The notes below the pieces were generated by a model. The model was not told the origin of the DNA, did no database searches, and saw only the letters and a program-made list of their open reading frames with translations. Positions 23,079 through 28,528 of a stretch of 31,768 bases of DNA are shown here, in pieces (position 1 is the stretch's first letter; each line of letters starts with the position of its first letter). Position numbers and translations under genes: made by a program. Source of the stretch: Armatimonadetes bacterium UBA5419 (GTDB taxonomy: Bacteria; Armatimonadota; UBA10988); contig DHNJ01000147.1 in NCBI GenBank assembly GCA_002409445.1, positions 1 through 31,768 on the forward strand, written 5' to 3'.

Positions 23079-24002
23079 TCACTGGCGGGGCGCGCGCAAG
23101 GTCGCGCGCGGCGGCGCCCAGCCGCTGGTATCAAACGGGGCGGGCACGATCGCCGCGTGCCCATCGGCAAACAGCACGATATCGATGCCCCACGCGTTCT
23201 TGTGCTCGCCGTTCACGTCCGCCGGCCGCCGGTCCGTCGTGCGGTACGCGGTGGACCAAGTGACCACCGTGTCGTTCGCCGGCAGGTACGACTTGTTCGG
23301 TTGGTCCGTCCCCCAGCGCGACAGCTGCCGATGGTACGAGTCCGGGCTGGCCGGGTCGCCCACGACCCAGCCCGAGCCCGCGCGCACCGGCTGGTACTTC
23401 CATTCGCCGGTGAACGCGTCCTGCATCATCCAGGTGCAGAAATTCTCGTTCGCCTCTTCGTCATAGTCGGCGAACCGCGCGCCGCCCGGCCCGCTCGCGT
23501 GCGCCGCCGGGTCGGCCAGCGCCAGGTACGCGCTGAACCGCTGCTGCGGCGTCAGCGGCGAGACCTGGCTGCCGCCCGCCGCGGCGTTGTAGATCTCCAG
23601 CAGGCCGCCGTTGCTCTCCGCGTCGACGCCTTCGACCCGCGTGCCTCCGTTGAGGATCCAGGGCGTCGCCGGCCCCGCCGAGCCCGGGTCGTGCAGGAAC
23701 CGGCTCGAGGGCAGGTAGTCGAGCATGACCAGCGTCCAGAGGCCCGCGCCATGCGGCACCCCCGCCTCACCCGTCGGGTTCCACGGCGGCACATCGCCCC
23801 AGTCGGCGCGGTAGATGCTCAGCGCCCGGGACAGCGCGTGCAGCCGGGCGGTCGTCTCACCGCGCGACTGGCTGACCTCCATGCGCCGGATCGCGCCGAC
23901 GAGCATGGCCATCAGGAACGCCATCAGGCTGATCACGACCAGCAACTCGGTGAGGGTAAACCCCCGGCCCCGAGCCCGCTTCGTTCGGTTCATCGCGTTC
24001 AT
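23079..24002 (-). CDS. FimT/GspH-like pseudopilin
   Basis: A prepilin-like protein of 307 residues. The ATG at 24002 overlaps the previous gene's TGA (ATGA), the usual arrangement for translational coupling; an in-frame ATG at 23993 is also possible. The signal is RARGRG|FTLTELLVVISLMAFLMAMLVG with Gly at -1 and Glu at +5. The helix leads into a Ser/Arg-rich segment (SRGETTARLHALSRALSIYRADWG). The rest is a Trp/Asn/Asp-rich globular head with several aromatic positions (NENFCTWMMQDAF). Near the end, LFADGHAAIVP resembles the DG-containing end motif of large pilin-like proteins (DUF1559 type) common in Planctomycetes and relatives, though the full motif is not clear. It lies between the PilV-like and PilW-like genes, the usual place for a minor pilin of the tip complex. 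Confidence 0.75.
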   Translation of the reverse strand: MNAMNRTKRARGRGFTLTELLVVISLMAFLMAMLVGAIRRMEVSQSRGETTARLHALSRALSIYRADWGDVPPWNPTGEAGVPHGAGLWTLVMLDYLPSSRFLHDPGSAGPATPWILNGGTRVEGVDAESNGGLLEIYNAAAGGSQVSPLTPQQRFSAYLALADPAAHASGPGGARFADYDEEANENFCTWMMQDAFTGEWKYQPVRAGSGWVVGDPASPDSYHRQLSRWGTDQPNKSYLPANDTVVTWSTAYRTTDRRPADVNGEHKNAWGIDIVLFADGHAAIVPAPFDTSGWAPPRATLRAPRQ

Positions 24003-25783
24003 CGGTGTCGCCTCACCAACCAGTTGAGTTCATAGAGGCGCTGGCGGCTGTCGGCGGGGCCGGTGAAGCCCGGCACCGTCGGCACGCCCGGCCGGACCGT
24101 GTTCTGGTCATCAAAGACCACCCGCACGTTCAGCCCCACGCCCTCGATCGTCAGGATGTACGGCCGCGGGTCCGCCGCCGCCGCGACCGGCAGCGGCCGG
24201 CGCGCGCGCACCACGTGCCGCGGCGTGCCGTCGACCGCCGTCGCGTTCGACTGCGGCGGCACCACCAGCGGCTCACCCGAGACCAGCTCCGGCCCCACGA
24301 CGCCCGCCGCGCGGTACGAGACCAGCACGTTGCGCCCCGCCTCACTACCGCGGAAGGCCAGGTCCAGGTACAGCCCCGTCGACGTCGCGGTCGGCAAGAC
24401 CTCGACGATCTGCGACTGCACGGGATAGTTGGCCGCCAGGCCACCGGGCGCCAGGCCCGCCGCGTCCGAGGCCAGCAGGTAGCTGCGCGGCGCGATGCTC
24501 GTCGCCACCGCCCAGTTGCCCGCGCGGCGGTAGAACACGTTGACCTCGTAGCTGCCGTTGCTCAGCCCGCCGATACCGGTCGCCAGGTTGAGCGGGATGC
24601 GGCCCGCCGCAGCCAGTTCGGGGCTCCACGCGCCCGGGTCGATCGGCACCTGCGCGCCGGTCTGCGTCAGGACCAGCACCGGCGCGTGCAAGTACTCGAG
24701 GTCGCCCTCGCGCAACTGCAGCTCGTTGCCGTTGACCACCGCGCCACCAGGCACCGGGATGATGTTGCCCGCATCGTCAAAGTTCAGGTTGACCGTCTCG
24801 CGCAGCAGCCGCCAGTCCGCGACCACGTACTCCAACTGGACGGTCTCGCCCGCCATCGTCGGCGCGATCCGCAGCACGCCCAGGTGCGCGTCGCTCGCGT
24901 CATACGAGAAGCGGCCGCCGCCCTGGGTCAGCGGCTGGCGCACACTGACCGATCCAGGCACCACCTGGCTGTGGGCCAAGCGGATCTCCTGATAGAGCGA
25001 ACCCGGCGTGCCGCTCACCCCGGCCAGCGCGCTGGCCCCGGCGGGCACCTGGGTCCAGAGCGTCCGCCCACCGTCGTTGTAGGCGTAGCGGATGATGAAC
25101 TGGCGCGCGTCGCTATCGAGCTCGAAGAGCAGGCGGTCGGCCGCCGGCTGGCGGGTGAACGAGTCCGTCCCGCCATCCATGAAGGCGAAGACCGGGCGAT
25201 CCCAGAACGCGCCGCCACCGCCGCGGGTGACCCGCAGGTCGACCGAGTCGACCGGCCGGAACTCGCGGAAGACCGCGACCAACGGCTGCCCGTCGACCGC
25301 GATCGGCCCAAACAGCGTGTGGCTGGGCTGCGGCCCAGAGGTCGCGCTGCGCGGCACCAGGACCCGCTCGCCGACGACTAGCCGCTCGGCGGCCGGCCCG
25401 TAGCGGTAGGTCGCCTGCGGGTCGTTGACATCCTCCCACGGGTCGCTGCCGCCGAAGGTGCCGAAGTCGTACGGCCGGACGTTCTCGACGCCCGCGGCGA
25501 GCCGCAGGTAGCCGAAGCCGGGGCTGGCGGGGTTGGTATCGGTGGGTAGGCCGGCGGCCAAGATTGCGTCGGGCAGGCGAGCCTCGTCCGCGCGCAACTC
25601 CTCGAGCCGCGCATTCGCCAGGCGCAGCGCCGTGGCCCGGTCGCGGTTGGTGGTGATGATGCCGAGACTCTGGGGGAAGACGCGCAGCACCGCCAAGATG
25701 CCGACGACGAAGATCGCCAGCGCGATCAACACTTCGATCAGCGACAGACCGGCTGCTTTTTTGTGGTTTCTGAGGGTCGTCAT
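23999..25783 (-). CDS. PilV/GspI-like minor pseudopilin, oversized
   Basis: A prepilin-like protein of 594 residues. The ATG at 25783 is preceded by GGAG about 8 bases upstream. The leader and helix read HKKAAG|LSLIEVLIALAIFVVGIL, with Gly12 at -1 and Glu at +5, and continue ATALRLANARLEELRADEARLP, which is very typical of PilV/GspI (the ANxxxExL stretch). PilV proteins are usually 120-180 residues, so the head here is more than three times larger. The head contains recurring small beta units such as MAGETVQLEYVV (~312) and EAGRNVLVSYRAAG (~480). Similar strings occur at the end of the 2195-residue secreted protein. It lies 69 bases after the first pilin gene, across a strong hairpin, and overlaps the next gene by four bases. 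Confidence 0.78.
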   Translation of the reverse strand: MTTLRNHKKAAGLSLIEVLIALAIFVVGILAVLRVFPQSLGIITTNRDRATALRLANARLEELRADEARLPDAILAAGLPTDTNPASPGFGYLRLAAGVENVRPYDFGTFGGSDPWEDVNDPQATYRYGPAAERLVVGERVLVPRSATSGPQPSHTLFGPIAVDGQPLVAVFREFRPVDSVDLRVTRGGGGAFWDRPVFAFMDGGTDSFTRQPAADRLLFELDSDARQFIIRYAYNDGGRTLWTQVPAGASALAGVSGTPGSLYQEIRLAHSQVVPGSVSVRQPLTQGGGRFSYDASDAHLGVLRIAPTMAGETVQLEYVVADWRLLRETVNLNFDDAGNIIPVPGGAVVNGNELQLREGDLEYLHAPVLVLTQTGAQVPIDPGAWSPELAAAGRIPLNLATGIGGLSNGSYEVNVFYRRAGNWAVATSIAPRSYLLASDAAGLAPGGLAANYPVQSQIVEVLPTATSTGLYLDLAFRGSEAGRNVLVSYRAAGVVGPELVSGEPLVVPPQSNATAVDGTPRHVVRARRPLPVAAAADPRPYILTIEGVGLNVRVVFDDQNTVRPGVPTVPGFTGPADSRQRLYELNWLVRRHR

Positions 25784-25806
25784 CCCAGTCTCCGCCGTTC
25801 CTGTCG

Positions 25807-25830
25807 GCCGGCGCCCACGCGGACGCCGGC
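25807..25830 (-). terminator. Hairpin between the first pilin gene and the minor pilins
   Basis: In the transcript a 10-pair stem (GCCGGCGTCC with GGGCGCCGGC, one U-G pair) closes a four-base GCGT loop, 22 bases after the pilin stop. There is no U-run. Such a hairpin could reduce read-through into the minor pilins or stabilise the pilin mRNA, either of which would give more pilin than tip proteins. That function is inferred from position. Confidence 0.45.
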
Positions 25831-25852
25831 AGTTCGGTCCGGCTCGTCTCGC

Positions 25853-26614
25853 CTAGTTGTTGGCCAACTCAGGCTGCGTGACCCAGTTGTAGGTGTTCGT
25901 CTCGGTCTTGTTGCCCGACGTGCTCAACCGCAGGATCAACGCCAACTGCTTGTCGCGCTCCTCGTGCTCGCGGCAGATCGTCACGATCGTGCTATCCGGC
26001 GCGTAGAGGTTGGCCAGCATCTTGTCGTTGCGCGTGCGCGGGCTCGGCGGCGCCGGCGCCAAACCCGGGCCGTTGCCGCCACCTGCGGTGTAGCCAAAGT
26101 AGTTGTAGTAGTCGTCGTAGGTGCTCGAGGTGAACTCGGGGTCGTTGTTGACCGAGAGTGCCACCTCGTCATCCACGCCGTTGTAAGCCACCGGCACGTC
26201 CGGATCGGTGCGCGGGGAGAGCAGCTCGCTCGCGCCGTCTTCCTCCGGGCAGATGAACCGCGCCTGCTCGCGTACGTAGTTCGGATACAGCGCACCCAGC
26301 CGCGACTTGCGGCCCGTGGCGCGGTCGAACGTGTCGTAGCCCGGCGCGCCCGGTACATCGCCCTGCGGGTCGGCCAAACCAACCTGGTTCGGGCCCGCCG
26401 TGCCCATCGGGTACGCCTTGTAGTCTTGCTTGTACTGGCGCAACTGTACGCCGATCTCGCTCATGTTGGCCTTGCAAGCCGCCTCGCGCGCACGGCGCTG
26501 GACACCCGCGAAGACCGGCAACAAGATCGCGGCGAGTACCGCAATAATGGCGATCACGGTCAGCAGTTCCACCAGGGTGAATGCCCTGCGGCTCTTCAGC
26601 GTTACTGTCTTCAT
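25853..26614 (-). CDS. Type IV pilin-like protein, candidate major subunit or first pseudopilin
   Basis: A prepilin of 253 residues and the first gene of the pilin operon. The ATG at 26614 follows GGGAGG by about 9 bases. The signal is MKTVTLKSRRA|FTLVELLTVIAIIAVLAAILLPVF with Ala at -1, Phe at +1 and Glu at +5. The continuing helix, AGVQRRAREAACKANMSEIGVQLRQYKQDYKAYPMG, is the pattern of GspG-like and DUF1559-type pilins of Armatimonadota and Planctomycetes, in which a conserved Cys-x-x-Asn-Met follows the helix. Cys also occurs at FICPEEDG and TICREHEE, so a disulfide is possible. The hydrophobic helix ends in a Pro, as in major pilins. Its position ahead of a hairpin, with the best ribosome site in the cluster, suggests high expression, but it could also be one minor subunit with the major pilin elsewhere. 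Confidence 0.85.
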   Translation of the reverse strand: MKTVTLKSRRAFTLVELLTVIAIIAVLAAILLPVFAGVQRRAREAACKANMSEIGVQLRQYKQDYKAYPMGTAGPNQVGLADPQGDVPGAPGYDTFDRATGRKSRLGALYPNYVREQARFICPEEDGASELLSPRTDPDVPVAYNGVDDEVALSVNNDPEFTSSTYDDYYNYFGYTAGGGNGPGLAPAPPSPRTRNDKMLANLYAPDSTIVTICREHEERDKQLALILRLSTSGNKTETNTYNWVTQPELANN

Positions 26615-26627
26615 TCGCTCTGCCTCC

Positions 26628-26641
26628 CTGGCCTCAGCCAG
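26628..26641 (-). promoter_or_regulatory. Hairpin abutting the pilin ribosome-binding site
   Basis: In the transcript CTGGC-TGAG-GCCAG forms a 5-pair hairpin whose 3' arm touches the GGGAGG Shine-Dalgarno (26628-26623). Upstream TCC could pair with the GGA of that site across a bulge. It could tune translation of the pilin; it is short and may be chance. Confidence 0.25.
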
Positions 26642-26707
26642 CCGGGATCTGGTCGCTCGCCGCCGCGGGCGGCTCTTGTTCGACTCTTCCCCGCTCCTCG
26701 TCCCACT

Positions 26708-26745
26708 AAACCGTTCAGAGGGCTATTGCCCACCCAGAACGGCCC
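26708..26745 (-). terminator. Compound hairpin between the kinase and pilin genes
   Basis: In the transcript GGGCCGTTC (26745-26737) pairs with GAACGGTTT (26716-26708) through six Watson-Crick and three G-U pairs. It encloses an inner GGGC-AATA-GCCC hairpin. The 3' side ends in TTTAGT, a very short U-run. It starts 45 bases after the kinase stop, so it may terminate the kinase transcript, or form part of a structured leader of the pilin mRNA. I could not find a convincing promoter in the 176-base gap. Confidence 0.4.
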
Positions 26746-26790
26746 TCCAGGTTACGACTCTCTTAACAGTGGATTCGCGGCCCGACTCGC

Positions 26791-28134
26791 TTAGGTCGCG
26801 GTCCGCTCCAGCGGAATCCGAATGGTGAACGTCGTGCCTTCACCAGCCACACTATCAACGGTGATCTTGCCTTCATGGGCCTCCACGACGTTGCCCACGA
26901 TCTTTGTACCCAAACCTGTACCGCCCGGCTTAGTACTGACCGCATCTTTGGTGAACAGCTTCGCCCGCACATGCTCGGGCATACCGCGGCCGGTGTCGGC
27001 GACTTGGATCATCAAGACTTGTTCGCCGCCGCGGAACTCGGGATCATTGCCCAAGTACGTGCGCACCATGATCTTGCCGCCCGCCGGCGTCTCGGGGATG
27101 GCGTTGTTGATCAGGTTGTACACGCAGTTGTACATCTGCTTCGGGTCGAGCGGGACCAGCGGCAGGTCGTCGCTCAGCCCGTCCAGATCGAGGGTCAGCT
27201 CGGCGCGATCGGCGACCAGCGCCAGCGGCTTGGCCACCGCGCGGACCAGGTCGTTGATCGCCTCGGGCGTGAACGTGGGCTCGGCGACGATACCCTTCAC
27301 GCAGTCGGCGATCTCGCGCACGCGCGCCTGTACCTGCTCCGAGCCGTCGAGGAACATCCGCACCGCCTCGGGGTAGAAGTCGCGCAGGCCCTCGGTCGCC
27401 TCGTCCAACTCCTGGACCTGCTCGGCGCTCAGCTTGGCCTTGAGCGTCTCGAGGCTGGCGTACTGGTCCTCGAACATGAACTCCAGCGTCTGCGCACAGA
27501 CAGTCACCGGCGTGACCATGTTCTTCACGTCGTGGCTGATGTCGCCCATCAGCTTGACCACCACCGCCAGCTGCGCCTCTTGGAACAGCCGCGCGTTCTC
27601 GATCGCGCTGGCCGCCTGCGCGCTGAGGATCATCAGCGTGTCGATGTCGGCCGCGTCGAAGAAGCCCGTGCCCTCCTTATTAAGGATCTGCATCACACCG
27701 ACCGGGTCACCGTTGATCGACTTGATCGGCACGGTGACCATGTTCCGCGTCTGGAAGCCGGTGCTCGCGTCGATGCCACGATAGTGGCTCTTGTCCTGGG
27801 TCACATCCTCGGTGATCTTCGGCTCGCCCGTGCGGTAGACCTCACCGGCGATGCCCTGCTGTGGGTCCAGCCACTGGCCGGTCAACACCGCCGCCGCTTC
27901 GCCCACGACGTATTTGAACTGCAGCTGCCCCTCTTCCTCGACAAACAGCAGCAGCGACCCGGCCAGCGCCCGGACCGCCGACAGACAACAAGTCAGCGTC
28001 GAGCGCAAGATCTCGTCGAGATCGGTTTTGGACGACAACGCCGCGGTGATCTCACGTACCGCGTGCAACTGTGCGTTCCGCGCCTCCAACTGGGTCTTGA
28101 GCTGTTCGTAGGCGGTCGAGGTATCAACAGACAT
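26791..28134 (-). CDS. Soluble GAF-domain sensor histidine kinase
   Basis: A cytoplasmic two-component kinase of 447 residues without a membrane segment. The ATG at 28134 has AGGAG about 9 bases upstream; the frame is open to 28380 but that extension is Arg/Gly-rich with no ribosome site. Residues about 1-30 look coiled-coil. A GAF domain spans about 30-185 (LDEILRSTLTCCLSAV, GIAGEVYRTGEP, NMVTVPIKSINGDPVGVMQILNK). The H-box is MGDISHDVKNMV with His201 as phosphate acceptor. The ATPase domain has the N-box (YNLINNAIPETP, 339-350), G1 DTGRGM (380-385), an F-box-like KLFTKDAVSTK and G2 GGTGLGTKIV (404-413). No response regulator adjoins it within the window. The GAF ligand is unknown. It lies just upstream of the pilin operon in the same direction, so it may regulate piliation, but that is by position only. 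Confidence 0.92.
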   Translation of the reverse strand: MSVDTSTAYEQLKTQLEARNAQLHAVREITAALSSKTDLDEILRSTLTCCLSAVRALAGSLLLFVEEEGQLQFKYVVGEAAAVLTGQWLDPQQGIAGEVYRTGEPKITEDVTQDKSHYRGIDASTGFQTRNMVTVPIKSINGDPVGVMQILNKEGTGFFDAADIDTLMILSAQAASAIENARLFQEAQLAVVVKLMGDISHDVKNMVTPVTVCAQTLEFMFEDQYASLETLKAKLSAEQVQELDEATEGLRDFYPEAVRMFLDGSEQVQARVREIADCVKGIVAEPTFTPEAINDLVRAVAKPLALVADRAELTLDLDGLSDDLPLVPLDPKQMYNCVYNLINNAIPETPAGGKIMVRTYLGNDPEFRGGEQVLMIQVADTGRGMPEHVRAKLFTKDAVSTKPGGTGLGTKIVGNVVEAHEGKITVDSVAGEGTTFTIRIPLERTAT

Positions 28135-28167
28135 AAGTAGCCACTCCTGGCGCGCGGCCGGCGCCCT

Positions 28168-28197
28168 AGTGTGCGCCGCAGCCCGCTCCCCTGTCAA
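28168..28197 (-). promoter_or_regulatory. Probable promoter of the histidine kinase
   Basis: A perfect -35 hexamer TTGACA (28197-28192) is followed after 18 bases by CACACT (28173-28168), which keeps the two best-conserved -10 bases (A at position 2, T at 6). The transcript would start about 27 bases before the kinase ATG. The weak -10 suggests modest or activated expression. Confidence 0.45.
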
Positions 28198-28292
28198 CCA
28201 TCGGCGCGCGGCGTGCCACGCCCAGGCGGCCGGCACTCCTATCCCTAGTCTACCCGCGCCCCCGGCCCCACCAACCCGACCCGCGCGACCGT

Positions 28293-28307
28293 GGTGGCCT
28301 GGCCACC
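28293..28307. repeat. Perfect 7-base inverted repeat
   Basis: GGTGGCC-T-GGCCACC is a perfect 15-base palindrome with a one-base centre. It lies 12 bases from a second palindrome. It could be a protein-binding site; a one-base centre argues against an RNA hairpin. Confidence 0.4.
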
Positions 28308-28319
28308 CTAACTGGGAGC

Positions 28320-28337
28320 GCGGACATTCCTGTCCGC
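28320..28337. repeat. Perfect palindrome, candidate dispersed REP-like element
   Basis: GCGGACATTCCTGTCCGC is a perfect 7-base inverted repeat around TTCC, preceded by TGGGAGC. A near-identical GAGCGCGGACATTC-TGTCCGC string is, to my recollection, common between genes in Planctomycetes and related genomes. It is often seen as spurious RGHSCP peptides. That recollection is not verified here. It could equally be an operator for the divergent genes. Confidence 0.45.
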
Positions 28338-28528
28338 AGCGACCTGTCGCCCACGGCACCGTTCGCGCATCTGGCCGCAAGCGTTAGGTGTCCTGCATGT
28401 CGTCGGCGAGGCGCCTACGACCCACCGGCGTGGGCGCCGGCGCTACGTCCAGACGGCGCCCCTTCTCGCCCCCTCGCCCAGCAGGTCCCGCCCCCCGCGG
28501 CGCGAACACCCCGGCCAGGAGCACCGTG

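Larger units (their letters stand above)
28135..28528. other. Divergent intergenic region, 394 bases
   Basis: This region separates the minus-strand kinase from the plus-strand glycosidase. It holds a likely kinase promoter (28168-28197) and two perfect inverted repeats (28293-28307 and 28320-28337). A 5-base hairpin CCCAC-CGGC-GTGGG lies at 28421-28434. No coding sequence is credible here: the two frames that cross it are extensions of the flanking genes without ribosome sites. I see no convincing plus-strand promoter for the glycosidase. Confidence 0.6.

Noticed and set aside
26718..26734. Possible sigma54 promoter (GG-N10-GC) before the pilin gene, considered because PilR controls many pilin genes
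   Set aside because: Only the core GG and GC match; the flanking bases differ from TGGCAC and TTGCA, and no PilS/PilR pair is present.
26641..26760. c-di-GMP-I riboswitch before the pilin gene
   Set aside because: A GTGGGACGAGG string recalls part of the motif, but the conserved upstream and tetraloop-receptor parts are missing.
26875..28140. 421-codon plus-strand frame opposite the histidine kinase
   Set aside because: The minus strand encodes a full kinase with all catalytic boxes; the plus frame is Arg/His/Leu-rich without motifs.
28135..28380. N-terminal extension of the kinase to 28380
   Set aside because: The extra 82 residues are Arg/Gly/Ala-rich, cross the likely promoter and palindromes, and have no ribosome site; AGGAG sits before the ATG at 28134.
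28388..28528. N-terminal extension of the glycosidase to 28388
   Set aside because: It would place 47 Arg/Pro-rich residues before an otherwise clear signal peptide; the AGGAG lies before 28529.
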